Source: Runella rosea (GTDB taxonomy: Bacteria; Bacteroidota; Bacteroidia; Cytophagales; Spirosomataceae). From it: a DNA stretch of 64,000 nucleotides. The notes beneath the pieces were generated by a model that saw only the letters and a program-made list of their open reading frames with translations, was not told the DNA's origin and made no database searches. The stretch lies in the NCBI RefSeq assembly GCF_003325355.1, contig NZ_CP030850.1:868001-932000 (forward strand), read 5' to 3'. The position numbers and the translations under genes are program-made. This document shows, in pieces, positions 10,406 through 19,773 of this stretch. Numbering within the stretch: position 1 is the stretch's first letter; each line of letters begins with the position of its first letter.

Positions 10406-10975
10406 TTATTTTGTCACCTCTTTCACATCAGGAAGCAGATTTTTCTGTTTGAGAATACGTTCAAAAAGTCGAAGGTCATGTTCTGAGTTAAAAACGGAGT
10501 GTGGAAAATGCAAAAACTGACCGCGTGCCATCATTAAAATATACGCGTCTTTGGTTCTATAAGCGCTCTTAATTTGCTCCCACTGCATAATTCCGCCTTC
10601 TTTCGGGTTGGTTTTTACCAAAATTTGGCGGCTGTCAATCTCATACAAATACTTATCAAACAACTGTTTATATTGCTCTAACTGTGTAACGCCTGTGAAT
10701 TGTACCCACCAAAAACCTACGTACAACAATGCACCTAAGATAATGACAATGTAAGCCCAAATGTTTGGATAAACGCCCGTGATTCCCAAGATAGCATTCA
10801 CTAAAAGTAAGCCTAAAGGTACAAGCGTCCACATTTTTTGTTGCTCCCACAATTGACCCATTGCAATGTTGACGTACTTCTTTTTATCCAACGCAAATTT
10901 TTTGGTCTTCACCGCCAACGGTGAAGTAGGCATTTGATAGACAGGCTGATGTTTGTTTACCGGAACTTTTGCCAT
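10406..10975 (-). CDS. YcxB-like membrane protein
   Basis: This encodes 189 residues. A basic cytoplasmic N-terminus is followed by two membrane segments (about 52-66 and 73-91, GVYPNIWAYIVIILGALLY) and a C-terminal domain of about 90 residues with MQWEQIKSAYRTKDAYILM, then FLHFPHSVFNS and a final amphipathic helix. That order (Trp-containing strand, a Tyr-rich strand, a P-x-x-F/V-F turn) is the pattern of the YcxB-like C-terminal domain, related to PH-like folds. The function is unknown in general. It has its own terminator. Confidence 0.7.
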   Translation of the reverse strand: MAKVPVNKHQPVYQMPTSPLAVKTKKFALDKKKYVNIAMGQLWEQQKMWTLVPLGLLLVNAILGITGVYPNIWAYIVIILGALLYVGFWWVQFTGVTQLEQYKQLFDKYLYEIDSRQILVKTNPKEGGIMQWEQIKSAYRTKDAYILMMARGQFLHFPHSVFNSEHDLRLFERILKQKNLLPDVKEVTK

Positions 10976-11066
10976 CGATGTTTTTTTGTTAACTGATTAT
11001 TAAATTGTGGTCGTGTATTCGCCTTTAAGGCAGTTATTTGTTGCTTTTATTGCGAACTTTACTCCG

Positions 11067-11097
11067 TTGAAATAGATACCCTTCAAAATTGATTTTG
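11067..11097 (+). promoter_or_regulatory. Promoter for the phosphodiester glycosidase gene
   Basis: TTG at 11067-11069 is followed after 20 nt by TGATTTTG (11090-11097), one mismatch from TAnnTTTG. The predicted leader to the ATG at 11129 is about 25 nt, which also argues against the in-frame TTG at 11099 as start. Confidence 0.35.
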
Positions 11098-11128
11098 TTT
11101 GAATCAACGCACAAAATTAGAAAATAAA

Positions 11129-12007
11129 ATGAAACCCATTGTCTTTTTATTGTTTGCAACCATCACAACAATTCATGCCCAAACGGCCGCTGATTCAATT
11201 ACCCTTCATAATGCAAAATGGGATATTCAAGAAATTGGTAGAGGGATAAAATGGCGTAAAACGCATTTCAACCAAAAGCAGCTTTTCAACGCCAACCAAA
11301 GCATTAATATTATAGAAATACCCGTCAAAAGTCGAAAGCATCGTTGGGCCATCGTCACCGCCGATTCATTAGACAAAAAGAACAAAGCCCAAGGCCAATT
11401 ACGTCCAACGAGTACATTAGCCAAGGAAAATCAGGCCCTGCTTGCCATCAACGGCGGTTTTTTCGACGTAAAGAACGGCGGCTCGGTTGATTTTATTAAG
11501 GTAAACGGACAGGTAGTGGATACCACCCGTTTGGGCATTGGCCACCAAGCCGCTTTTCATGGGCAAGCCGCCATTGTCATCCACCACAATCGATTACGTA
11601 TCATCAAAGGGGCATCTACCGTGGGCTGGGAATCTACACTTCCGTATCAAAATGTGATGCTTTCGGGGCCTTTATTGAGGTTGAACGGCACCGATGAAGT
11701 GCTCCCTAAGAATGCCTTTAATGACAATCGCCATCCGCGAAGTTGCGCCTGCATTACCAACAAAAAAAAGGTGTTGCTGATTACAATAGACGGCCGTTCG
11801 GCAGAATCTTACGGAATGAATTTGGCAGAACTTACTTTTTTGGCCCGTCAACTCGGCTGCCGCGATGCCCTCAACCTCGACGGCGGTGGCTCCACCACTT
11901 TATGGATTGAGGGCAAAGGCGTGGTAAACTATCCCAGCGACAACAAAAAATTTGACCACGAAGGCGAACGAGCCGTCAGTAATGCGCTGGTATTGAAGCT
12001 AAATTAA
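11129..12007 (+). CDS. Secreted phosphodiester glycosidase family protein (NAGPA/DUF2233)
   Basis: This encodes 292 residues from ATG 11129, with signal peptide MKPIVFLLFATITTIHAQ. The mature protein carries the family landmarks: AINGGFFDVKNGGSV, SGPLLRLNG, RHPRSCACI, LITIDGR and LNLDGGGSTTLW. Family members resemble the mammalian uncovering enzyme that removes GlcNAc from a phosphodiester, and many bacterial relatives are periplasmic or spore-cortex proteins. Its substrate here is not known; a polysaccharide or teichoic-like phosphodiester is possible. An in-frame TTG 30 nt upstream would place ten charged residues before the signal peptide and is rejected. Confidence 0.88.
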   Translation: MKPIVFLLFATITTIHAQTAADSITLHNAKWDIQEIGRGIKWRKTHFNQKQLFNANQSINIIEIPVKSRKHRWAIVTADSLDKKNKAQGQLRPTSTLAKENQALLAINGGFFDVKNGGSVDFIKVNGQVVDTTRLGIGHQAAFHGQAAIVIHHNRLRIIKGASTVGWESTLPYQNVMLSGPLLRLNGTDEVLPKNAFNDNRHPRSCACITNKKKVLLITIDGRSAESYGMNLAELTFLARQLGCRDALNLDGGGSTTLWIEGKGVVNYPSDNKKFDHEGERAVSNALVLKLN

Positions 12008-12029
12008 ATACGTGGCTAGAGTGTAAACA

Positions 12030-12539
12030 TTATTTCACTCGATTAAAAACAAACAAATCAACAAAGACCCATTTGCCGCCCTCCTGTTTGCCTCGTTGGA
12101 TGACGAGTTGGTTTTCGCTGAGTTTTTCGTAAATAATCCGCACTGAGCCGTCCTGTTTTTCAAACAGTGCCTCGTTCTTTTTGGCTTCAATAAAACGATA
12201 ACGGTCCGAAATCTCTTTTTCTTCCAGCGCAATGAGGCCCGGTTTGAAGTGTTTAACCAATACAATGGGACCATTGGCGGTTTGTTCAAAAACCAACATT
12301 TCGTACATCGTAACTTTATCGTCTTTCATCATCCGCATAAAACCCGTCAGGTTGTCGCCCGCAGGTGCCGCCCAAAAAGCTTCAATTGGCCCGCCATTGA
12401 AATTCCCTAGCCAATGCCCCTGCATAAAGGCCACGTCTTGCAAAGATGCCGTATTGGATTGCGAATAGCTGGAAAATTGAAAAAGAGTTACCAAAATAAA
12501 AATGAAAGATTTGGTACGGAGGCGTGTCAAGGAGATCAT
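12030..12539 (-). CDS. DUF6265 family secreted protein
   Basis: This encodes 169 residues. A signal peptide (FIFILVTLFQFSSYSQ) is followed by LQDVAFMQGHWLGNFNGGPIE and AAPAGDNLTGFMRMM, the hallmark opening of DUF6265, a lipocalin-like beta-barrel family common in Bacteroidota. The function is unknown. It is convergent with the upstream glycosidase gene (22 nt apart). Confidence 0.75.
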   Translation of the reverse strand: MISLTRLRTKSFIFILVTLFQFSSYSQSNTASLQDVAFMQGHWLGNFNGGPIEAFWAAPAGDNLTGFMRMMKDDKVTMYEMLVFEQTANGPIVLVKHFKPGLIALEEKEISDRYRFIEAKKNEALFEKQDGSVRIIYEKLSENQLVIQRGKQEGGKWVFVDLFVFNRVK

Positions 12540-12629
12540 TTAAGTAATGTGACTTTTAGTGGTTAAATTGTTTCTATAAGACTGCCAACGCTAAAAATTA
12601 CTTTTACCTTTACAGTAAACTACTGCCTT

Positions 12630-13424
12630 ATGAATAAACCTATCTTTCGTTTCATCGTTTTTGGAATGCTCCTTTCGGCCACTCTGCAAGCCCAAAAAGC
12701 CAAAGAAATCAGGCGTTTTCAACTGGAAGAAGTAAAACAGGGCGTCGCTGTGGATGCCGTTCATTTTTACGTTATCAACAACAGTTCCATTACGAAACAT
12801 ACCAAAACCGACGCGAAGCAGGTGGCAGCATGGAAAGATACAACGGGGATATTTAAGCACCTCAACAGCGGTATCATCATCGGTAACAAACTCTACTGCG
12901 CCAACTCCAATTACCCCGACAAACCCATGGCCAGCTCCATTGAAATATTTGATGCGGCCACGCTCCAGCACATTGATACCCACAGTTTTGGGTTGTTTCC
13001 CGGCTCAGCCACTTGGATTGATTTTCATCAGGGATATTGGTGGGTGGCTTTTGCCAACTATTCGGATAAAAACATGGATGGCGGACGCGACAATCGGTGG
13101 ACCACTTTAGTCAAATTCACGGCTCAATGGCAGCAAGTGGAGTCGTGGGCTTTTCCGCAAGAGGTATTAACATCATTTGCCCCCAAAAGTACGTCGGGCG
13201 GCGCGTGGGGAAAAGACGGGCTGTTGTATTGTACAGGCCACGACAAGCCCGAATTGTATGTACTTCAACTGCCCAAGCGAGGACCAACCCTGCGCTATCT
13301 AAAGACAATCCCGACCATCAGCGAAGGACAAGCTTTTGCTTTTGACCATAGTGCTAAAAATGCCGTTATTTTTTATGGTATTACCAGAAATAATAATTAT
13401 GTAGTGGTGTCGAAAGTTGAATAA
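12630..13424 (+). CDS. Secreted protein, probable beta-propeller-like, unknown function
   Basis: This encodes 264 residues with signal peptide NKPIFRFIVFGMLLSATLQAQ. The mature part has repeated short strands with Asp/Gly turns (IIIGNKLYCANSNYP, SSIEIFDAATLQHID, WAKDGLLYC-like segments), suggesting a small propeller or YncE-like repeat protein, but I cannot assign a family. A weak promoter-like TACCTTTA lies just upstream of the start. The stop codon is 6 nt from the stop of the convergent DUF2279 gene. Secretion is well supported; the fold is an inference from the strand pattern. Confidence 0.7.
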   Translation: MNKPIFRFIVFGMLLSATLQAQKAKEIRRFQLEEVKQGVAVDAVHFYVINNSSITKHTKTDAKQVAAWKDTTGIFKHLNSGIIIGNKLYCANSNYPDKPMASSIEIFDAATLQHIDTHSFGLFPGSATWIDFHQGYWWVAFANYSDKNMDGGRDNRWTTLVKFTAQWQQVESWAFPQEVLTSFAPKSTSGGAWGKDGLLYCTGHDKPELYVLQLPKRGPTLRYLKTIPTISEGQAFAFDHSAKNAVIFYGITRNNNYVVVSKVE

Positions 13425-13430
13425 ACTGAC

Positions 13431-14351
13431 TCAATAGTAAATTCCATACAATTGAAATCCGTTTCGGGTGTTGATTTCAATGGCGGGAAAGGGCAGTTTT
13501 ATCATAAACATGCTTTGGAAGACCTGATTTAGAAATCGGTTCTTTGTTTTGATTTTTGTCCAATCAATGTCCAACGAAAACAAAAATTGCCGGTAGCGTT
13601 GGGTAGGCGGAATCACCACATTGCCCCATTTCTTTATATTTTCAAATTCACCAAACATACCGTTGGCACCGTACCCCACGTCAATATTGAGCCAATCTGG
13701 AATATGCTCCGAACGGATAATACGATTGAGGCCAATGCTGAACCAATACGTGTGGGCGTTGTAATCCTGTAGAATCTGCCCGGCAAAGGTTGTTCCCAAG
13801 TAGCCGTTGGCAAGTTTTGAATAGGGCGAACGTCGAAAACTGAATTTATACTTCATGATTTGTTCGTCAAACAGCAATTCTTGGCCAATGACCATCCCGC
13901 TGCCCACGGCGTTGGCGGCCATATCGCTCCACGAAAAACCCCATCCTTCGTAAAAACCATCCACGATCTCAATCGGTGACTGTAACAAAAAACCCAAAGT
14001 ACCACCATACAACAACGCTTTTTTCTTAGAAGCTCCCGACCACCGTAGGGCTTTGTAACCCACATAACTTTCCAAATACGCCCCGTAAGCATGCCCGAAT
14101 TTATCCACTTGCAGGTAGCCTTTGGCGTCGTTATAAAATTCAAATGGTACCCGTTTTTCGTCTTTATACCAAATAAAATTCAGGTAAGACATCGTGCCAG
14201 CATACAGCGCAGCCTCGGTAGCGACCACTGCCGCAAAGCGGCCTTTGTGAAAGATGGGGGTTTGTGAAACTGAATCAGATTGGGCAAAACCTATCAAAGA
14301 GATATTCAACACCAATACAAGCAGCAACGAAATAGTTAAATGAAATTTCAT
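13431..14351 (-). CDS. DUF2279 family membrane/secreted protein
   Basis: This encodes 306 residues with signal peptide LTISLLLVLVLNISLIGFAQ. Family landmarks are VDKFGHAYGAYL, a glycine-rich hydrophobic helix (LYGGTLGFLLQSPIEIVDGF) and GFSWSDMAANAVGSG. These make up the DUF2279 (YfiM-like) domain over about residues 90-200. The C-terminal 100 residues look beta-rich. It is probably outer-membrane or periplasmic. It is 23 nt upstream (in coordinates) of the repeat protein's stop codon on the same strand, so the two could be transcribed together. Confidence 0.75.
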   Translation of the reverse strand: MKFHLTISLLLVLVLNISLIGFAQSDSVSQTPIFHKGRFAAVVATEAALYAGTMSYLNFIWYKDEKRVPFEFYNDAKGYLQVDKFGHAYGAYLESYVGYKALRWSGASKKKALLYGGTLGFLLQSPIEIVDGFYEGWGFSWSDMAANAVGSGMVIGQELLFDEQIMKYKFSFRRSPYSKLANGYLGTTFAGQILQDYNAHTYWFSIGLNRIIRSEHIPDWLNIDVGYGANGMFGEFENIKKWGNVVIPPTQRYRQFLFSLDIDWTKIKTKNRFLNQVFQSMFMIKLPFPAIEINTRNGFQLYGIYY

Positions 14352-14374
14352 GCCCCTAAGTTAAACAAAAGACA

Positions 14375-16234
14375 CTATCGATTCATTGCTTTCACCTCGT
14401 GCAAACTGCCAATTCCCTGCATCTTATCCTTTCCAAACACTTCTGGATGTAGGTATTTTCCTTTTTCCTCTCCCTGTTTTTCTACCTCCACCACTACCCG
14501 ATTGGCTTCGGCATAGGCATCTTTGCGGATGCCCGTTACCTGCCAGCTCACCTTTACATTGGGTTTATCGGTTTTGATTTTGAAGCGATTATGATTGATT
14601 TCATCAGCAACGATGGCCTGCGCAAACTGGCCGATTCCTGTGAGTTGATACCTAAAATCTTTATTAAGGGCTTCAAAATAGGCGGGCATTTCTACAGTGG
14701 CTTCGCCGTTAGCATCGGTCGTAATGACCCCATCGTAGATATTTTTCATGTCGGGGCTTTCGACGAAACTGTGGTACAGGAATTTATTTTCGGGGTCTTG
14801 CGGGTGGTCGATTTTGAACGTACCGCTGCCTTTGGTTAGGTTTCCAGTGACCGATACATTGCCAGCAAAATAACCTGCATAACGGATATTTGGTCCTAAA
14901 TTGGCATCTGAAGTAGCATAAATACCATACTGAATAAGTGAACTTCCAGTAGCCTCAAAATAGCCTCCATAGGTTCTTAACCCGCTTCCTGCTGGATTGT
15001 CCGACACGTTTTTAGCGCGGGCATATACACCATACGAATAATTCCATGTAGGACCTTCCACATCGGCATAAAGCCCATAACGGTACATCGGTGAATTACC
15101 CGTCCCCCCTTTTACGTTGGCTCTGACCCCGTACCAGTCACCGCGACCCGTGCCCGCCATATCCAATTTTACACCGTAAATACCAGTGGTATTTCCTGCA
15201 TCACTGATTCCGGGAGTAATAGTGGCATGAAACCCGATGATTCCCGACGAATAAGCCCCTGCAATGTCGGTATGAACCCCTTTGGCGTCTGTAGCCTGAA
15301 CACCTCCAAGATGCTCTACCTTCGAAAATACTCCCGTTTTTGTACCTATTCCCAAGCCTAAAGCACCAAAATACCCTCCGTACGATGCTCCAGTAGCTCC
15401 CGAAGTATTATGATAAGTGGTGGCGTAAATACCATACCCCAATGAATTGGTTCCTCCTTCTCTTCTGGAACTGAAAAGTCCGCCATAGGTGTTAGTATTG
15501 GAGCTAACTGATGAGCTAAACCCATATACACCATAGGCGTTTGAGCCGCTCCCGTATCCATCGGCAATGCCCTTTACACCATAGGCATTGGTCTTAGAGG
15601 CTGAAAAACCCGTAACCCCAGTAGTTTGACCTGCATCATCAGAAGATGACAGACTGGTATGATAATCGGAAATACCAACCACTGCCGTGGTATTGGTTCC
15701 GTTGGTAGGAGCTGCTACGGCTTTAATTCCCATTCTTTCTGACAAAGTGTAGTAATCTCCGTAAACATATTGTGCAGGTCCTGAGCCAGTTACCCACAAC
15801 TGAGCCTTGGTAATGGTAGGATCGGCAATTGGGTCAAAGTTATATTTGTCTTTTGTTGTATAATTGATACCCACCGCTCCGTCAGTGTTCATCACCATTC
15901 TATTTCTATTGGCATTGGTTCCCAACCTAAATTGATTGATACCATACAGACTTAAATTGCCCGCATAGCTATCAAGATACATACCCGCATTTATTTCTGG
16001 ATAACTGCCCAATACTCCTGAAATTGAACCGGTGTTTTGCCAATTGGACGCGCTGCTTACCCCTGTTCTGAAGACCATTGCGGTTCGTGTATTGGTAGTT
16101 GTACCATAGTTTCCCCACACATCGCCACCGCTGCCTTTAACATTGACACGACCATTGCCCGGTTCAATTAAAACTTGAGCAAAACCATTGGTCACCACCA
16201 GTATTGTACAGATTGTTATGATACGTCTTTTCAT
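14375..16234 (-). CDS. Secreted YG-repeat protein, adhesin- or fibre-like
   Basis: This encodes 619 residues with signal peptide MKRRIITICTILVVTNGFAQ. After a beta-rich N-terminal 200 residues, residues about 205-457 hold roughly a dozen irregular repeats of the form YG(V/I/L/G)(Y/K/R/F), for example YGVYGFSS, YGIYAT, YGGYFGA, YGLYADV and YAGYFAG, spaced about 15-30 residues apart. The C-terminal domain (about 468-600) begins KGSGTFKIDHPQDPENK and FLYHSFVESPDMKN, a block I know from many otherwise unrelated bacterial surface proteins. Low charge and many Ser/Thr/Asn/Gly fit a secreted beta-solenoid. The function is unknown. A stand-alone LytTR gene lies 50 nt upstream on the same strand. Confidence 0.75.
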   Translation of the reverse strand: MKRRIITICTILVVTNGFAQVLIEPGNGRVNVKGSGGDVWGNYGTTTNTRTAMVFRTGVSSASNWQNTGSISGVLGSYPEINAGMYLDSYAGNLSLYGINQFRLGTNANRNRMVMNTDGAVGINYTTKDKYNFDPIADPTITKAQLWVTGSGPAQYVYGDYYTLSERMGIKAVAAPTNGTNTTAVVGISDYHTSLSSSDDAGQTTGVTGFSASKTNAYGVKGIADGYGSGSNAYGVYGFSSSVSSNTNTYGGLFSSRREGGTNSLGYGIYATTYHNTSGATGASYGGYFGALGLGIGTKTGVFSKVEHLGGVQATDAKGVHTDIAGAYSSGIIGFHATITPGISDAGNTTGIYGVKLDMAGTGRGDWYGVRANVKGGTGNSPMYRYGLYADVEGPTWNYSYGVYARAKNVSDNPAGSGLRTYGGYFEATGSSLIQYGIYATSDANLGPNIRYAGYFAGNVSVTGNLTKGSGTFKIDHPQDPENKFLYHSFVESPDMKNIYDGVITTDANGEATVEMPAYFEALNKDFRYQLTGIGQFAQAIVADEINHNRFKIKTDKPNVKVSWQVTGIRKDAYAEANRVVVEVEKQGEEKGKYLHPEVFGKDKMQGIGSLHEVKAMNR

Positions 16235-16284
16235 TTTAGGTAGCTTAAAATAATTATTGCTGTTGTAAATTGATGATAATTGAT

Positions 16285-16632
16285 TTATTGAAGTGTTTTC
16301 GCGAAAAAACTCGCTGCTTTCTTGGCTTTACGCATCTCAGACGCTCGGCGTCGACTTATCTCAAACTTCTGCCCAGTGTTCAATTGGGCGTAACGTGAAT
16401 ACCCTTTTAGATGCATTTTGTCCAGATAAGTTGTATTCACGGCGTGTGTTTTACTAAGCCGCAGAAACAAAGTTTCGGGCAAAAGCGTAAGCAGAGACGC
16501 AATGTTTTTGGACAGTAATAACCGTTGTCCGTTGGTAAAAACAACACTGGTATAATTGCTGTCGCCTTGAAGGTAGAGGATGCTATCTACCTCAATGGGT
16601 GTTCGGAGTGGTAGTTGATGATACATAGTCAT
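16285..16632 (-). CDS. Stand-alone LytTR DNA-binding domain protein
   Basis: This encodes 115 residues consisting almost only of a LytTR domain: VDSILYLQGDSNYTSVVF, a LLLSKNIASLL segment, LFLRLSKTHAVNTTYLDKM and the basic tail FEISRRRASEMRK. It lacks a receiver domain, unlike the response regulator at 18.9-19.7 kb. Single-domain LytTR proteins act as transcription factors in several bacteria. Its position 50 nt upstream of the repeat-protein gene on the same strand suggests autoregulation and control of that gene, which is inference. M3 is an alternative start. Confidence 0.88.
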   Translation of the reverse strand: MTMYHQLPLRTPIEVDSILYLQGDSNYTSVVFTNGQRLLLSKNIASLLTLLPETLFLRLSKTHAVNTTYLDKMHLKGYSRYAQLNTGQKFEISRRRASEMRKAKKAASFFAKTLQ

Positions 16633-16992
16633 TTTTTGAACGTTGTCCCATGGTCTGCCTTAAACCCTTCATTGAGTTGGATACTTTTGGCTTGGTAGGT
16701 TAGATTGATGCGCCAAACCTACTCACTTCCTTACACCTCTTCCACCACCTACCTGCGAGTGGTGTATTTTAAAGGGTGAGCAGCCAGAAATACCGGGTCA
16801 TTGACTAAACGGTCTACCATTATCATTTTTGTTAGTTTTGCCCCAACCCGTTCAATTCTCCCGTTCGCCCATTATTTCGGGCTGTTAGCGGATAATCTCA
16901 ACGTTTATTTCAACATTATTCCTATCATTGAGGATGGCTTACCATCTACTCGTCATCAGTGGGGGCATCCTTTATGATAGAGAATTACCCGT
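16633..16992. other. Divergent intergenic region with promoter and hairpins
   Basis: This 360-bp region separates the LytTR gene from the sensor kinase. It holds a perfect plus-strand -7 element (16833-16840). Short inverted repeats GTAGGTT/AACCTAC (16695-16722) and CACCAC/GTGGTG (16743-16764) lie on the LytTR side. LytTR proteins bind paired direct repeats, but I could not pick a convincing pair by eye. Confidence 0.45.
16833..16840 (+). promoter_or_regulatory. -7 promoter element for the sensor kinase operon
   Basis: TAGTTTTG matches TAnnTTTG exactly. It implies a leader of about 145 nt before the kinase start at 16993. No TTG with proper spacing is seen. Confidence 0.35.
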
Positions 16993-18942
16993 ATGAAACA
17001 TAAAACAGTCCCTAGGCTTTGTCGATGGACCTTGATATTCTTTTTTTTTGCAAATATCACCCATGCGCAGTTTCCCGCATGGGAAAGCCCTGCGGCGAGG
17101 GTATTCCGTTTAAACAATGTAGATTCCATCACACAGCCCGTTTTCATTGGACATTTTATGGCCTTTTGGAAAAAATCCCCGACCCAAAAAACAGTGTTTG
17201 AAGCCATAAAATATGCTCCTTTTGTAAACACCAATACTCAACAATTTGCCATTGACAGCCTGAAAGACATCGCTTTTATTCGATTCTCCATTCAAAATAC
17301 ACACCCAAAAGATACTTTAAAGATGATGTTGGAGGTTGACGGTCAAAACCATTTCTATTTGAAGTTCGAATCATTTACGGGCGATTGGCAACCTACTCAA
17401 AACGCCCCTCTGCACGAGGTACCATTGCAAAAATTCATGTACGAAAAATTTGCATTTCCCTTGTCGCTGCCACCCAACACGGGGCACATCTACTGGCTGA
17501 ATCATGATGATTCATTGTTTCCGATTGATTTCATCCCAACCCTCATCAGTGCCCCAGCCATTGTAAAATCACAAAATGAACAAATGTATGCACAACGATT
17601 CAATTTGGGCTTTTTATGGTTTGTGTTGGGTGTGAGTGTATTTCTTTCCGTATTCGGGTACATCATGTTTTTTTTAAACAAACAAGCTATTTACTTATGG
17701 TGGGGCTGTTATTTAAGTTGCAATGCCCTTTTTTTTCTCATGATGTCTGACTACCTCTTTGTTTTTCCGCAATTGCCTTTTATCGGTTTGATCATACCCG
17801 TACAACACCTCATTTTGCTTTGCTATGTTCTTTTTTTCAGTACCTTTTTTAATTTCAAAACCAATGCTCCTTTTTTACACAAAGCCACCGTTGGTCTTTG
17901 TTTTTGCATTGTTTTTTTGTTGGTCGTCACCGTTGTGTTGGTACGGCTTTTTCCAGAAACCTGGTCCGATTTTATCGACGACCGATTGTTCTTTATTGTT
18001 CAATTTTGGTTTCTGGCGGTTTTGATCAGCAGTTTTTTTCTGAAAATCCCCCAAAAATCATACATTGTCTGCGGCTCAATTTGTTTAATCGTTTTTTCCA
18101 TTTGGGCGGTCTGTATTGATACTTTCGGACAGACCGATTATGACTCCCTTCTGACTACACCAGCCTGCATTTACGGCATAGGTTTTCTCTTCGAACTTTT
18201 ATTTTTATCGCTGGCACTCAGTGAGCGGGCAAAATTTGAACAGAAGGATAAGCTGGATATAAAAAGAAAAATGGAAGAAGAGCGCATTCATTTTCATCAT
18301 CAGATTGCACAAACCGAAATTGTCGCCCTACGGGCGCAGATGAACCCGCATTTTATTTTTAACTGCCTGAATTCCATCCAGTTATATACCATCCAAAACA
18401 ACACCGAAAAAGCCACTGAATACCTCACTAAGTTTTCAAGGTTGATACGACTGGTCTTGGAAAACTCCCGTTCCGAGAAGGTGACCCTCGAAAACGAATT
18501 GGAAACCCTGCGACTTTACCTTGACATGGAAACTATGCGTTTTAGAGGTAAAGTCAAATATAAAATCTATTTTGAGGCCACAATCGACCAGACATATATC
18601 CAAATTCCGCCGCTGTTGGTGCAGCCTTTTGTCGAGAATGCCATCTGGCACGGCCTGATGCACAAAGACGAGGGAGGAACCGTGCGCATTGAAGTAACCC
18701 AACCCAATCCCCATTTACTGCGCATCGACATTAGCGATGATGGTATCGGGCGCCAAAAAGCGGCGGAGTTCAAGAGCAAGTCAGCCACTCAGAACAAGTC
18801 TTTTGGCATGAAAGTAACCGCTGAGCGCATTGCGCTCATCAATCAACTTTATAATACAAACAACCAAGTGGAAATTATTGACCTCATAAATAGGAGAAAT
18901 GAGGTCGTGGGTACCAAAGTAACAGTAAAAATCCCTATTTGA
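16993..18942 (+). CDS. 7TM (DISM-type) LytS-family sensor histidine kinase
   Basis: This encodes 649 residues. A signal peptide leads to an extracellular beta-rich sensor of the 7TMR-DISM type (about 30-190), then seven hydrophobic segments (about 200-400), a short coiled coil (ERAKFEQKDKLDIKRKMEEE region), and a His_kinase (LytS/YehU) domain. The phospho-acceptor is H453 in MNPHFIFNCLNSIQ, followed by an ATPase domain with LVQPFVENAIWHGL and DDGIGRQKAAE. It acts at the inner membrane. The response-regulator gene starts 2 nt after the stop codon, so the pair is a two-component system. The ligand is unknown; DISM sensors often bind carbohydrates. Confidence 0.93.
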   Translation: MKHKTVPRLCRWTLIFFFFANITHAQFPAWESPAARVFRLNNVDSITQPVFIGHFMAFWKKSPTQKTVFEAIKYAPFVNTNTQQFAIDSLKDIAFIRFSIQNTHPKDTLKMMLEVDGQNHFYLKFESFTGDWQPTQNAPLHEVPLQKFMYEKFAFPLSLPPNTGHIYWLNHDDSLFPIDFIPTLISAPAIVKSQNEQMYAQRFNLGFLWFVLGVSVFLSVFGYIMFFLNKQAIYLWWGCYLSCNALFFLMMSDYLFVFPQLPFIGLIIPVQHLILLCYVLFFSTFFNFKTNAPFLHKATVGLCFCIVFLLVVTVVLVRLFPETWSDFIDDRLFFIVQFWFLAVLISSFFLKIPQKSYIVCGSICLIVFSIWAVCIDTFGQTDYDSLLTTPACIYGIGFLFELLFLSLALSERAKFEQKDKLDIKRKMEEERIHFHHQIAQTEIVALRAQMNPHFIFNCLNSIQLYTIQNNTEKATEYLTKFSRLIRLVLENSRSEKVTLENELETLRLYLDMETMRFRGKVKYKIYFEATIDQTYIQIPPLLVQPFVENAIWHGLMHKDEGGTVRIEVTQPNPHLLRIDISDDGIGRQKAAEFKSKSATQNKSFGMKVTAERIALINQLYNTNNQVEIIDLINRRNEVVGTKVTVKIPI

Positions 18943-18944
18943 AT

Positions 18945-19688
18945 ATGAGAGCAATTATCATCGACGACGAACCAGACGCCGTAGAACTTCTCAGCATTCG
19001 GCTGAATCAAAAATGCCCGCAAGTTGAAATCGTAGCCACTTGTATCAGTAGCATCAAAGGCGTGGCGGCCATCATAGAACACCGTCCTGATGTGGTTTTT
19101 CTGGACATTGAAATGCCCCAAATGAACGGATTTCAGGTGTTGGAAGCCGTGGAAGCCATTCCGTTTGCGCTGATTTTTGTCACGGCCTATGGCAAGTTTG
19201 CGCTAAAAGCTTTCAGGTATAGCGCTTTGGACTATCTGCTCAAACCCATCGACAGCAACGAGTTGATGCAGGCCATCCATAAAATTGAGAAACAAAAACA
19301 AACCTCCAAAGAGCAAGTCAGTCATCTGAAAAGCCAATTTTCCAATACCACCAAAACTTTTCCCGATAAAATAGCCCTACCCTACCAAAACGGTGTAGCG
19401 TTTGTAAATCTGTCTGAGATTGTTTATTGCGAGTCCGACGACAATTATACCAAGTTTTATATCTCGGAAGGGCAGTTCTATCTGGTGACCAAATCGCTCA
19501 AAGAAGTACAGGAACTGCTGGAAGAACGGGGATTTTTGCGTGTCCATCGTCAGTTTTTAATCAATCTCAACCACATCAAAAAATTTGTCAAAGGAGAAGG
19601 CGCTTATGTGATCATGACCAATGGGGTTTCTATTCCAGTTTCTCGTTTAAACAAAGACCGACTTGCCGAGTATTTTGGCTGGCTTTAA
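18945..19688 (+). CDS. LytTR-family response regulator
   Basis: This encodes 247 residues from ATG 18945. An in-frame TTG at 18939 would overlap the kinase stop codon and add only two residues. The receiver domain has the acidic pair in IIIDDEPDA, the phospho-acceptor D54 in VVFLDIEMPQMNGF, and the conserved lysine in YLLKPID. The C-terminal LytTR domain (about 140-247) contains EIVYCESDDNYTKFYI and FLRVHRQFLINLNHIKKF. It is the cognate partner of the upstream kinase. The next gene, convergent, is the TonB receptor operon, which is a possible but unproven target. Confidence 0.95.
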   Translation: MRAIIIDDEPDAVELLSIRLNQKCPQVEIVATCISSIKGVAAIIEHRPDVVFLDIEMPQMNGFQVLEAVEAIPFALIFVTAYGKFALKAFRYSALDYLLKPIDSNELMQAIHKIEKQKQTSKEQVSHLKSQFSNTTKTFPDKIALPYQNGVAFVNLSEIVYCESDDNYTKFYISEGQFYLVTKSLKEVQELLEERGFLRVHRQFLINLNHIKKFVKGEGAYVIMTNGVSIPVSRLNKDRLAEYFGWL

Positions 19689-19773
19689 TATTAAATCTCA
19701 GTGGAATTTGGAAAGAATTATCTCACGGTAAGATTTATGCTCATCTACTTCAACCTATTACGACCCACAATTC

